Translations under genes and position numbers: made by a program
Shown here: positions 45,900 through 56,523 of the stretch, in pieces
Position numbering within the stretch: position 1 is the stretch's first letter
Layout: each line of letters opens with the position of its first letter
Source: Arthrobotrys musiformis
Lineage: Eukaryota; Ascomycota; Orbiliomycetes; Orbiliales; Orbiliaceae
Assembly: GCA_036971715.1 (NCBI GenBank)
Contig: JAVHJL010000014.1
Span: forward strand, 150,838-214,837
Reading direction: 5' to 3'
Length of the DNA: 64,000 nucleotides
Notes under the pieces: generated by a model
Told to the model about the DNA's origin: nothing
The model's database searches: none
Seen by the model: only the letters and a program-made list of their open reading frames with translations

Positions 45900-46217
45900 T
45901 TAATATTTTCCTTTACATAAATATATACCTGGAACATTTAATTTTCCAGGTTTATGGAAATAATGTTTTATATCCTTTATATAATCTAATCCATATATTG
46001 TTTTTATTACCTCAGTATGAGACATGATAATTCTATTAGCAACCAAAGAATTAGGTTGTTTAATTAAAGAATTATTAGGTAAAGTATTATATTTAATTAA
46101 TACATTTTTTTCAAGTTTTGTTAAAAAACCATTAGTTGTAACATAATTTCTAGTTGTTACTTTACGGGATATGAGAAAGGGATTAGTACATTTATTCCAA
46201 ATATGACTATTAAACAA
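45900..46217 (-). CDS. Unknown ORF105 directly after cox2
   Basis: An intact 105-residue frame starting 8 nt after the cox2 stop, so probably co-transcribed. It is basic, with no membrane segment: 'KVTTRNYVTTNGFLTKLEKN' near the start, 'HKPGKLNVPGIYLCKGKY' at the end. No family was recognised. Codon use is like its neighbours. Confidence 0.5.
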   Translation of the reverse strand: MFNSHIWNKCTNPFLISRKVTTRNYVTTNGFLTKLEKNVLIKYNTLPNNSLIKQPNSLVANRIIMSHTEVIKTIYGLDYIKDIKHYFHKPGKLNVPGIYLCKGKY

Positions 46218-46225
46218 AGTACAGA

Positions 46226-49200
46226 TTATTGTTCATTTAGTCAAGTTAGGAATTTTTCTATTGAAACAGATTGAATTACGATAGGCATAGAACTGTGAAG
46301 GATACCACATATCTCACTACACTGACCATAGAACACACCTTCTCTATTTATTAGAGTAGAACACTGATTTAAACGACCTGGATAAGCATCAAGTTTAAGA
46401 GCAAGAGCAGGAACGGCAAAGGAATGTATAACGTCAGCGGCTGTGATAATGAAACGAATATGAGTTAATTCTGGAACTATAACTCTGTTATCAACTTCTA
46501 ACATTCTTAATGCACCGTCTTGTAAATCTTCTTCTGGTACTATATAAGAATCATATTCAATGTTTTCATTATCATCATTTACGAAATCCACGTATTGGTA
46601 GCTTCAGTATCATTGATGCAAGAATTTGTATATTCTCACCGATTGTACATTAAGCATAAATTTATTAATTAAAATAATTTACACCCACAAATGACCCAAT
46701 CAGTGGCAGTATTATATTACTGACAATCTTGTATTATTATTTAATATAAATAATAATCTTTAATTGTTTACATTTGCATCGCCAAAGGAATAATAAATAC
46801 TCCTTAAAGAATCCCGTCGGATTCTTAGAGATAAATAAATTAATATAATTCATTATATACTTTATATATATAATAATAAAATATAACTTTATTTAAATCA
46901 CGACTATCGTTAATATAAAAAAAATGTTAAGACTAATTTTTACATTAGTTTATAAGCCTAACTTGTAGTACATTGATGGATGTAAATAAGGTAAAATAAG
47001 ATTTCGCAAGGATGGCATAGATGAACTTTTTATGTAAAGAGAATATTGGCCAATAGTTTCTATTTTTTGAATAGTACAGTCTAGATTATATTTTCTTTTG
47101 AATATTTCAGCTAAAAGTTGTACTTCTTCTAATTTAAAATTATTTGTAGATATTCTTACTCCAGATTTAGTTCAACCTCCATCATCCATTATAAAGATTG
47201 CTAATGCTAATGGAGTTATATATTTTTCTATATTTGGACTTATTACTTTTTTACCATTTTTATAAAACATTTCATGTAATCAGTTAAAACTTCTGAATGT
47301 AAAAGTGTTAAATTCATATCCAAAATAATTTTTTTGTTCTTTTTTTATTGTTCTAGTGTACATTCTAGGTTCTAAGTTTGAACAGTCCATATAAAAATTA
47401 TAGTTATTTCATATTATTATTTTTATAATCTCTCATTTGAGTTTTTAAATTTAAAATGGTTTGTAGCCCATCGTTAGTTAAATGAACTTTATTTTTAACC
47501 AATTCAGCAATCCTAATAAAAATTTTAAAATCTAGACTTTTTGAGCCTTGTAAATTATAATGATTAAACAGTGGAATGATTATGGCTAAAATATCGGACA
47601 ATTTTGTAACAGTTACTGCACACATAAGATTTTTAGAATCTTCTCTAAATTTACCACAACCTAATTGTTCACACAATTTATTTAATAAAATAGCATCACG
47701 TAAATGTTGACCTACTTTAAACATTAAACCTATTGATTTTCCAGTATTAGTTGTTTTAGAATTATTAATTTGCACATGAAAACAACCTTCAGCTTCTATA
47801 AACCCAGCTATTCAATTATAATCTAAAGTTTCAGGTAATTTAACTAAAGGTCTTTTAACAGGCATAACGTTAGGAAATTTTATTTTTAATTTGTCAGATA
47901 AACCTTTATTCATGGAAGATTTTATAGCTATAATTTTATTTAAACCTTCTTTAGTGTTGTGTTCTTTTTTATTAATTATATCTATAACTAATTTTCAAAG
48001 TTCAAAATCAGCTTGTTTTTGAGTACTTAAAGGATATTTATTAAAATGAGGTATAATTACATTTGTTATTTCTTCTAATGAATATACAGAATAAATTATA
48101 TGATTATCCCTTGAACGTATTCTTAAATTACCTGCAGAAAAAAAAGATTGAAGACGTTTTAATAAATCATGATATTTTTCGTGTAATTCTATAGAAAAAG
48201 AAGGAATAATTTGCCAACCTACTTTGTATCTACTAGATTGAGTTATTCCAACGTAAAAAGTTGATTCACCATCAGCAAAACCACTCACTCAAAAAGGATT
48301 AAGTAAATTTTTAGAATTTAAAGTAGAAAATTGACGAGTTAATAAATTTAAGTTTCTCTTTATAGTAAAATTTGAAGTTCCAAAATTTTTTTCTAGATTA
48401 TTAAAAATAAATTTATTTTTATTTATATTTTTAAATAACCCAATATTATGTAATTTATATGTTTCACAAAAAGGAGTTATAATTTTTATAATAGAATTAA
48501 CAGATTCTTTATCTATATTTATTATGAAATGATTATTTTTACATTCAAGTTTATTACAATTAATACCGTAAAGGCTTTTTAACATTTTATTTAATATTTG
48601 TACGTCCTTGCTAGTATGAACATAACAGTATAAATGTAAATTTCCATTTACAAATTTTCCATATCTCATTATTCATATTGTTAAAGCTAAAGGACTCGTA
48701 TATTTACATAATATTGAATTTATATATAATTTATTTTTTTTTCAGAATAGCTTATGTATAAAATTAAAACTTCTAAAAGTATATAAATTAAAACTATTAT
48801 TTGAATTGTTACTTACAATACTATTTTTGGCTGTGTAACCTCTAGTATAAAAAAATTCATACAATCAAAATAAATAATCTTTATGAACTATACTTTGTCT
48901 ATAACAAAGTCTTGTACCTTCTACAGATCTTTTATTAGCATAACCGTCTCCTAGTAATGAGCCCACTATAACTGATATAACATCTTCACTATGGGGCCCT
49001 ATACGATTAGCAGCTCTTACTCTTGTATGAAAATTAGAAATTTTACTTTGTTTAGACATAATATTTTTATTTTTACACGTTACTAATGAAAAAATTAAAT
49101 TAATCTTTTCAATATTATTTAATATAAACGATTTGGGGCCATCAAAGAGACCCTCGGCAAGAATAGACATAGCAGGATCAGCAACTTCATCCATTAAGTA

Positions 49201-52200
49201 AAGTAGTTTGAATGATGGGAATGCAATAAAAATTAGAATAACAGCGGGAGTAATTGTTCAGATTAGTTCGATGAGTGTACCATGATTTAAATATTTGTGT
49301 GAGATAGGTGATCTTTTATTAGAATAATTTCTAATTACAGATGCTAAGATTCAACCTACACCAAATAAAATTGTTACTAGATAAAACATAATATTATCCG
49401 TCTAATATTTGCATAATTAAAATATTAGAATATTTAATTTAAGGTCTTTGATTTGCTTGATATATTATATTTTTATAATATATAAATCTAAATTTAAGCG
49501 CTTTACATGAGCTACTAACTATTTTATTCTTTGAAAGATTAAATCTAAAATCTTAAAGAATTCATTCCTGATTTAATTTTTAGTATTTTTTCAAACCCTT
49601 CAGAAGTCAAATGTTCTTTAGATGTCTTAATTTTAGCTATTTTTTTTAAATCTTCGAAATCTTTAGATTTCGACCCTATAAGAGGATATTTATCAAAAAA
49701 CGGAATAATTTTTTCATTAATATCAGATAGTTTAGTAACAATAAAATTAACAGCTAATCCTTTATTACATGATTCTACTCTACCACAGTTAAATAATGAA
49801 ACAAAACTATTTATTAATAAAACATCTCTATTATTTTGAGTGATTTGAAAACCCAGTGATACATTGTTATTTGTTTTAGTTGTTTTTACAAAAAAACAAC
49901 CCTCACCTTCAGCAAATCCCACCAATCAATTAGGGTCTTGAATATTTAAAGGAACAAAAGCTATTTTAATTATAGTAGTATTAGAAAAAGAATCTTTTAA
50001 AGAATTAGGTAAACCTTTATTCATAGAGGCACGCAGATTTACAATTTTTTGGAAACCATCTAAAGTAAAATGTTCTTTATTTTCTATTAATTCTAACGCC
50101 TGTTTAAAAAGTTTATAATCAATTTGTTTATGCGTAATTAAAGGATATTTTTCAAAATGATCAATAATTATTTTTAAATCTTTTATAGAAAAAACTCTAA
50201 ATTGAACAGAATTCTTTGTTTGTTTACTAATAGTACCGACACCTCCAAAATATGATTGTATTTTTTCTAATAAATTTAAATCTTTATTATGTAAACCTAT
50301 AGAAAAACCAGGATTAACGTAATAGCCAGTTTTATATTTAGAATTTTTACCAATAGAAAGATGGAAACACAAGCACATTTTAAACATAAATAAAACGAGC
50401 TATAGATTGTTTAAAACCTAAGCATACATTTTTACTTATCTTAGTTATAAAAATTAATCAACCATTAAAAAGAATTAAACCTATAATGATATTTTTTTGG
50501 CAAGGTGCTAAATAATAATATAACTAATTTGTTTTGAAAATATAATCAAATTAACCCAAGAACTCAATATTTTCCTCATATAGCCAACTTTTTAGAGTTG
50601 GATTATGAGAAACCCTTTAGATATTTTAAGTTTTCCATAAAATTTTTAATTAGAAATATATAAATCTTGTGAGGAAAATGATTTAATCTGATAAGATTAT
50701 AATTTTACATATATTTAAATTTTACCTATAGAAAGATGGAAACATTTATACTTTATTTTATAAGAATAGGAACAACAACAAAAGGTCGAGTAAAATAAAA
50801 ATATAAAAATAATTTTTATTAAAGTTTTATGAATAAGATATTTAGAAATTTTACCTATAGAAAGATGGAAATATTATAACCCTAATTTATAAAACATAGA
50901 AGGTATAATAAAGGTAAAACAATTTTTCGCAATATAGGTAAAGAATCTTGAGAAATATATACTAAATATTCTATTTTTTGATTTCGTCTTTTTAAATGAA
51001 TAGAACATTTTAAATCATATTTAATAATAAGAACATTTATTAATTTAACGATATCTTGAATAGAAAAAGAATTAGTATAAAGCACTAAGCCATGTCGACT
51101 AGCTCCACCATCTCCCATTATTAGATGTGCGAGAGCAACAGGAGTTAATAAATTATAAATATTCTCTGGAATTACTTTTATTCCATTAGGGTAAAAGATA
51201 GAATAAAGTTCAGTAAAGCAAGAAAGCGAACGTGTAAAAATTCCTAAAGCATAACTAGTCTTACCCGCTCTAGTACTGGTTGTTAAATAAGGACCACTGT
51301 TACAATAATGAGATAGAATATTAAAGACAAATCAAACATAAGTAGAGTGAGATAAAGACTGCTTAAATCTTAATCGAGCATAATTACTTCTTTTAGATCC
51401 AAAGGTTAATCAACCGTCTGATAAAAGTAACCCTATTATAACGTTCTTTTGATAATAAGGTAATTTTACCATATTACTTTCTTGTTTTGTAATTCTACCA
51501 TTACCTACCGAAGACGTTAAGTTTATTCCTCAAACAACTAAAAATGTGCTCTTAGACATTTGTAAAACTTTTTTACTATATGATCGAATAAAAATTTTGG
51601 GATACTTGGTAAATAAAATATTGTAAAGCCTAGAAAAAAAAAGGAATTTTCCCTAGAAACAAAAAATTTAACCCTATTGGATTATTAACATTTTCCATAT
51701 ATTTATTTAATACATATAACTAATATTGTGCACTTTCATCTTATGAACAGCGATATTACAATAAAATTAGCTAAAAATTCATTGAACGTAGTTCGATATT
51801 GTATTAAATCAAGATTTAATTTAAATGAATAAATATATCTCCACGTTTTTATGGTATAAATAAAAAAAAATAAACTATGGATTTATATTGTTTCTTTCAA
51901 AACCAGTTTTCCTGGCTACAAAGAACAAACCTTACAGCATTATTAAATACTGAAGAACCGTCTGCTCGTTGCTCTTTTACAACTCATTTATTAAGAATTG
52001 ATTTAGATCCATGATATCCCATTTTATTTCCAATGATATTATCATACCTTCAGTCATTAATGAAGCCACCCATATGATTAAATATGGCTTTGATTAATAG
52101 AGTTTTAGGAAGTTCCTGGAATTTGGCTCTTATACACGAAAATCATGTAATTCAACTAATCCCTCAAATTGCACGGTTGTTATATTTATTTTACATAGAA

Positions 52201-53578
52201 TAATAAATAATTTAAAAAATAAAAAATATAAATTAAATTTCATGATTTCTTCCTCTATTCATTCCACTCTTAATCTCACGTATTTTATTTAAACCTTCTT
52301 CAGTTAAATGACCCTTTTTTTCCATCATTTCAGCTATTTTACAGAAATCTTCAAAATCTTTAGATTTTTCCCCTAAAATAGGATATTTTAAAAAAAAAGG
52401 TATAATTTTTTGAGTAATATCAGAAATTTTTGAAACATTAAATACTATAGCATTTTCAGAATGTTTATAAGTTATTCCACAATTTAAATATTTAACTAAA
52501 CTTAATATTAATTGTTTATCTCTATTATGTTGACTTATTTGAAATTTTAATTCAACTAAAAAACCTAATCTATGAGTTTGAGATCTTTTTATTTTGGCTA
52601 ATACACAACCCTCACCACTAGTAAATCCGGCTAATCAATTAGGATCAGGTATGATAATATTATTCATTTTATATTCAGGTTTTTTAGCCGGTTTAACATC
52701 AGAAAAAGCTATTTTAAGTTGATCAGATAAACCAGTATTTATAGAAGCTTTAATTGCTACAATTTTCCGTAATCCTTTTATAGTTAAATGTTCTTTTAAT
52801 GATATTAAATCTAATGCTTGCTTAAATAATTTATAGTCAATTAATTTTTGAGTTATTAAAGGATATTTATCAAAATGATTAATAATAATTTTTAAATCTT
52901 TTATTGAATTAACACTAAATTGAATAGATTTTGCATTGAGTCCCCCTTTAGTGATAATTCCTACACCAAGGCTATTTTGAATATAACTTAATAAAGCTTT
53001 ATCTTTTTCATGTAAATTAATTTGAAATTTAGGTTTAACAGCTCAACCTAAATTAAGTTCTTTATTTTTTATAATAACTATTGTAAAACAACCTTCAGCG
53101 TCGGAAAATCCAGATAAGAATCAAGGATCAAGAATTATTTTTTTTTCATTTTGTGAAGTAGTCATGGAAGAAAATCATTTTATTTTATTATTAATATGGT
53201 TATATGGGAATTTAACTAGATAATTTTTTTCAAAACCCGTTAGAGAACATCTTAATATATTAAATTTTACATAATTTCCGTATTCTCTTTGTGCATTTAT
53301 AGTATTATATACTAATTTAGCTCCGCGATATTCCATTGCATTTTCAGTTATTAATTGAATAACTATACATGGCTTATAAAACCATAAACCAAATTCTTTC
53401 GAATATGGCTTAGTTTCAAGAACTTTAGGAGATCTCCGGTGTTTGAAAATTTTACCCTTATTGATAATTTCCCAATTAATATTATCGTGACAGGCGCAGC
53501 ACTATCTTGGAAATAAAGACCTCAAGGTCTAGGGGCATCACATTGCAGATATATATTTTGAAATAAAATATTTAACAT
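46226..53578 (-). CDS. cox2: Cytochrome c oxidase subunit 2, four exons
   Basis: Copper A subunit of complex IV. Exons (minus): 53578-53492, beginning 'MLNILFQNIYLQCDAPRPWG' then LYFQDSAAP; 52174-52142 'VQFEGLVELHD'; 49395-49150 'NIMFYLVTILFGVGWILASV' through 'HGTLIELIWTITPAVILIFI' to 'DEVADPAMSILAEG'; 46618-46226 'HQWYWSYQYVDFVNDDN' to 'SIEKFLTWLNEQ'. Both membrane helices and the CuA ligands ('CSEICGILHSSM') are intact, and at least five Trp use TGA. The exons join in frame without any frameshift, so this is a functional gene. An unknown ORF follows 8 nt after the stop. Confidence 0.95.
46950..47390 (-). pseudogene. LAGLIDADG_2 C-terminal half (orphan remnant)
   Basis: An open frame downstream of the composite ORF: 'CSNLEPRMYTRTIKKEQKNY', 'FNTFTFRSFNWLHEMFYKNG', and the intact second motif 'PLALAIFIMDDGGWTKSGVR', ending 'LHPSMYYKLGL'. 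The N-terminal half is missing. It looks like the original C-terminus of the intron's LAGLIDADG_2 enzyme, cut off when another endonuclease gene entered. Confidence 0.75.
47404..49149 (-). CDS. Composite homing endonuclease: LAGLIDADG_2 plus two LAGLIDADG_1 domains, fused to cox2 exon 3
   Basis: With TGA as Trp the frame runs without a stop from cox2 exon 3 to TAA at 47404, about 582 codons after the exon. In order: a linker; LAGLIDADG_2 motif 1 'ISVIVGSLLGDGYANK'; motif 2 in the degenerate form 'LALTIWIMRYGKFVNG' (normally ..IMDDGG..), so this half has probably lost catalysis; then 'WVSGFADGESTFYVGI' and 'WIAGFIEAEGCFHVQI', the two helices of a LAGLIDADG_1 double-motif enzyme, ending 'HLTNDGLQTILNLKTQMRD'. 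The first LAGLIDADG_1 motif has Ser in place of the second Gly (GES). It would be released from the cox2 fusion by proteolysis, as for other exon-fused intron proteins. Confidence 0.85.
49545..50387 (-). CDS. 5'-truncated LAGLIDADG_1 endonuclease in cox2 intron 2
   Basis: A frame of 280 residues with TGA at 49926 as Trp. It begins at 'MFKMCLCFHLSIGKNSKYKT', lacking the first helix ('..GFSDAEGCF..') that should precede 'LSIGKNSKYKTG'. It retains 'HFTLDGFQKIVNLRASMNKG' and the second motif 'WLVGFAEGEGCFFVKTTKTN', ending 'EGFEKILKIKSGMNSLRF'. Loss of one catalytic helix suggests it is inactive as a nuclease. Confidence 0.75.
50340..50885 (-). repeat. Three copies of a short coding segment in cox2 intron 2
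   Basis: TTTCCATCTTTCTATAGGTA, or a close variant, followed by AAAattt, occurs at about 50343-50370, 50724-50748 and 50847-50871. In the first copy it encodes 'HLSIGKNSKY' of the endonuclease. The extra copies upstream are non-coding, as if the gene's 5' end was repeatedly re-inserted. Confidence 0.75.
50882..51559 (-). CDS. LAGLIDADG_2 homing endonuclease in cox2 intron 2
   Basis: An intact 225-residue frame, with several Trp as TGA. It starts 'MSKSTFLVVWGINLTSSVGN', then motif 1 'NVIIGLLLSDGWLTFGSKRS', 'SHSTYVWFVFNILSHYCN' and motif 2 'LLTPVALAHLIMGDGGASRH'. The second acidic site reads GDGG. Length and order are normal for the family. The enzyme remnant at 25148-26215 is its closest relative in the window. 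Confidence 0.88.
52175..53491 (-). mobile_element. cox2 intron 1 (group I)
   Basis: Lies between 'DSAAP' and 'VQFEGL'. Core strings: TTTCAAACACCGGAGATCTC (53432-53451) and ATGGAATATCGCGGAGCTAA (53319-53338). It carries one intact endonuclease. The core DNA is also open as protein in the endonuclease frame, as in the related introns of nad4 and nad5. Confidence 0.85.
52233..53165 (-). CDS. LAGLIDADG_1 homing endonuclease in cox2 intron 1
   Basis: An intact double-motif enzyme of 310 residues from ATG 53165, checked codon by codon with TGA as Trp. Motif 1 'WFLSGFSDAEGCFTIVI' lies at about residue 15; 'EHLTIKGLRKIVAIKASI' and the linker 'NTGLSDQLKIAFSDVKP' are followed by motif 2 'WLAGFTSGEGCVLAKIKR' at about 172; the end is 'IKSGMNRGRNHEI'. 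The frame stays open upstream past 'ENAMEYRGAKLVYNTINAQR' to the start of the intron, so a longer product is possible; exon 1 itself is in another frame. It is the best-preserved double-motif enzyme in the window. Confidence 0.9.
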
Positions 53579-54097
53579 TTTTAAGTTTATTATATATTAG
53601 CTAAGTTGATTATTTACACTAATTTTTTATATCCGGGTACGATAATAGAGTGAGCTGTAAGCTATAAAATTAGATTAGAATAATCTTAAGAGTCCAAATT
53701 AGTTTTAAAATAATTATATAGGCAATCTTTAAGCTAAACAATTAGTAATTTATTAATACTCATTTTATTAAATTGAGTATACCCATTAGAAGTAATTTAA
53801 ATTTAAAATATACATTAGAAACAACAACAGAGGTTGAATAAAAACAATAAAGGTTAAACAAAGACAAAAATTAATAATTAAAATTTATTATGATTTTTAT
53901 TCTATCTTTAAATAAGGCGCGCAGCTGTATTCAGCTGCGCAAAATACTAGAATTTTTAAAATTAACCGAAAAGAATAAAAGTCTTAGATTTTAGGATATT
54001 TTAATTACGTATTAGCAATTTTTAAATAAATAATCAAATACTCATTATATTAATTAAAATGAGTATATCCTCTTATTTATTTTTTTTTCTATTTAAT
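53579..54097. other. Spacer upstream of cox2 with intercistronic motif
   Basis: Contains acaacaacagaggttgaata (53819-53838), the shared intercistronic motif, and a GC hairpin gcgcagctgtattcagctgcgc (53919-53940). No gene. Confidence 0.6.
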
Positions 54098-54753
54098 CTA
54101 ATTATCATCATCTGAATCATGTTTATCAGATATGTTATCCTCTACTATAATATTATTTATTTCTCTTTGTAATCTTTTTAACTCTTCCACTGATTCTCTT
54201 ATATTTTCTTCAGTTTTAACTGAATTAATAGCATGTTGTACAACAACTTTTTTATCATTATTAGCCCACTCATTGTCGGCAGAAACATCCTCTGTATGTT
54301 TTATTATTTTATTTATTATATCATTATATTCATTTTTGCTTCTTTTAATCTTTTAGAGTCATATGGTCCTTTAATATGTTTATCAATTATATAATTATCT
54401 CTAAGATCATTCCTTAAATCTGGATTATCAATAAAATCAATATGAAGATCCTTACTTTTTTCTCGTTCAGGTATATTTTCATCTTCTGATTCGTCATCAT
54501 TAGTTCCTCCCATACTAACTTCAGGAACATTAGGATTGCTAGATTCAGACTCATTATTCGGCAAGTCGTCGTTGTCAGAATTTGCAAGTACATAAACAAT
54601 TGTAGATAATAATAATAATAACGTCTGTCATATTTTTATTTTTAGTCTATAACTAATAAAAATTAAACTTACAATAAATAGTAATAAAAAAAGTATTTCT
54701 GCTTCTAAATTGTACTGATAAAAATATATTGGCATACTAGAATAAAACCCCAT
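54098..54753 (-). CDS. Unknown acidic ORF downstream of nad6 (one frameshift)
   Basis: From ATG 54753: 'MGFYSSMPIYFYQYNLEAEI', two hydrophobic segments ('LFLLLFIVSLIFISY' and 'TLLLLLSTIVYVLAN', joined through a Trp TGA), then an acidic region ('GGTNDDESEDENIPEREKSK'). The frame breaks in a run of five A near 54326-54331; one added A joins it to 'NEYNDIINKIIKHTEDVSAD' and on to TAG at 54098, for about 218 residues in all. The second part is coiled-coil-like ('NIRESVEELKRLQREINNII'). No family was recognised. It resembles ORF184 in plan (membrane N-terminus, acidic tail). Confidence 0.55.
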
Positions 54754-54756
54754 TTT

Positions 54757-54790
54757 AGACTCACCATCTATTATTACAGATGATGAGTGT
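54757..54790 (-). terminator. Hairpin between nad6 and the acidic ORF
   Basis: Inverted repeat actcaccatct/agatgatgagt around ATTATTAC. It lies immediately after the nad6 stop and just before the next ATG, so an RNA 3'-end or processing hairpin is plausible. Confidence 0.5.
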
Positions 54791-54797
54791 GATGGAC

Positions 54798-55510
54798 TTA
54801 CTTTTTTACGCTATTTTCAACTAATTTAAGATAATTTGAAAAAAGTAGGAATGACGCCGGTTTATTTCCTAATGTAATTATTATTGCTCCAATCATAGCG
54901 AGTAAAAGTACAATTGACATTATTAATAATCACATAGCATGGCTAGTATATATAATATTACCTATAGCCGTTATATCATTTAATGCTCCTATGCTACTAT
55001 CTCATATATCATAGCTACTATGAAAAAAATTTTTATATCAAGAAGAATCTTTTAGAGTAAAAAAATTTAAGTTAAGAGTAATAGAAAAATAAATAATAGT
55101 CGATATAATTAAACCTAAAATCAGACTGTTAAAATTTTCAGTATGTAATTCAGAAATTCTAATATTAATTAACATCAGAGTAAAAAGAAATAATATAGAA
55201 ACAGCCGAAATATACACCAATATATAAGATAATCCTATAAATGACACACCAATTAATAATAAATAACCAGATATAATTAAAAATAAAAGTATTAAATGTA
55301 ATACAGAAATAATAGGATTTCTAGTTGTTATAACAAAAATACCTAATATTATACTAACTATACTAATTATACTTAATCAAATAATTAAATAACCATTATT
55401 ATATATTTCCGAGTAAATTGCATATAATATATCATTAAATTTAAAGGAAAAGAAAGCCAAATTATTTAGAGAAAGAATAGATAAGGGGAAAAATTTATAC
55501 TAATTGTCAT
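54798..55510 (-). CDS. nad6: NADH dehydrogenase subunit 6 (one base missing near the start)
   Basis: Membrane subunit of complex I. It reads 'LIIWLSIISIVSIILGIFVI', 'NPIISVLHLILLFLIISGYL', 'FIGLSYILVYISAVSILFLF' then 'TLMLINIRISELHTEN', the family's hallmark, and ends 'LLAMIGAIIITLGNKPASF...VENSVKK'. In frame there is a stop just before the first conserved residues. Adding one base in the TTTTTCCCC run at about 55480-55490 would connect them to ATG 55510 ('MTISINF'). It has about 237 codons; preceded by leader repeat B. Confidence 0.9.
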
Positions 55511-55519
55511 TAATAATTT

Positions 55520-56050
55520 ATAAACTCTAAAAAAAGATAAAAAAGAAACATAAGTCATAATAGTGATTTTAATTATTTAATGTTCTATAATATCATAATT
55601 ATAATTATGAATAAAGAATATTAATAAATATACATTACTAAAATTAAAGATACGCATAAATTTTTAAGGTCGCCTAAGGCGATGATTAGGCGCGTATACG
55701 CCGAATCATCTTTTTTTAATTTATCATATATTTTACCTAATTATATGTAGGCTAGCTATAAAAATTTAAGACGTCTACGGATGTTAGCTGCCTGTTTCAC
55801 AGGCGGCCGACTAAATTATAAAGGTAATAAATATATTAAATATCATTAAAATGATATAATCATATAAATTATTATATAATTAATCTATATAATAAATTAC
55901 AATTAATGAAATATTATATTTTTAGCATCTTTCAATTTATTTTAAACTTTACTATCTATGGACCTTTAAAAGTGGTTTCAAATTAAAAATGTATATTAAA
56001 TATATAATTTAAACAACAACGAAGGTTGAATAGTAATAAATATAAAGGTT
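55520..56050 (-). repeat. Leader repeat B, copy 2, upstream of nad6
   Basis: Partner of 43735-44190, with a small insertion (about 55815-55900). The shared part starts within 10-20 nt of the start codons of nad6 and the zinc-finger ORF. It includes the hairpins gatgattaggcgcgtatacgcc and gcctgtttcacaggc and the motif acaacaacgaaggttgaata (56012-56031). Confidence 0.9.
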
Positions 56051-56523
56051 TAATTAAATATAAAATTTATTTTATCTATATAAAGATAATGGTGACACGC
56101 ACTGATTAAAAAATTTTTATAAGGCGCGCTGCATTCTTGATAGTCATTTATGATAATCATGAATGTTATATAAATTAAGTGGAAAGAATATATTAAAATC
56201 ATCGCCGTAGGTAAAAAAAATTAAGTATTTCATTATTGGTCAATTAATAATTTAAATTAAAAAATAAAATTTTTATTGGCTAATTAAATATTATTATTAT
56301 AATCGACGGGCGCCAAAGGCGCGCACACTGAATATTTACCAATATATCTCATACTTTACCGTGCGGAGTAGTAGCCGTTTTAACAAATAGCTGCATTTTG
56401 CTTGTTAATATTAATTCCTTACTAATTATTCGCCTTTTCATACATAATTTAGTTGCCTTTATTAACTCTTTTTTTTACAAATTTTTATTTCATTTTATTT
56501 GTGAATAATTTAGGTATTAAACA
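56051..56523. other. Spacer between nad5 and leader repeat B
   Basis: AT-rich, with a GC patch at 56303-56325 (cgacgggcgccaaaggcgcg). No gene. Confidence 0.5.

Larger units (their letters stand above)
46619..49149 (-). mobile_element. cox2 intron 3, carrying a composite endonuclease ORF
   Basis: The intron lies between 'SILAEG' and 'HQWYW', adjacent in all cox2 proteins. It holds an in-frame ORF fused to exon 3 (47404-49149) and a separate LAGLIDADG_2 C-terminal remnant (46950-47390). No group I core was pinned down by eye, but intron-encoded LAGLIDADG ORFs fused to the upstream exon are typical of group I introns. Confidence 0.85.
49396..52141 (-). mobile_element. cox2 intron 2, with two endonuclease ORFs
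   Basis: The intron lies between 'VELHD' and 'NIMFYL'. Group I core strings on the minus strand: GCCAAATTCCAGGAACTTCC (52107-52126), ATATCATGGATCTAAATC (51998-52015) and AAAGAGCAACGAGCAGACGG (51960-51979). It carries an intact LAGLIDADG_2 ORF and a 5'-truncated LAGLIDADG_1 ORF, so two elements share one intron. Confidence 0.85.

Noticed and set aside
54132..54356. Plus-strand ORF of 74 codons
   Set aside because: Antisense to the acidic ORF downstream of nad6.
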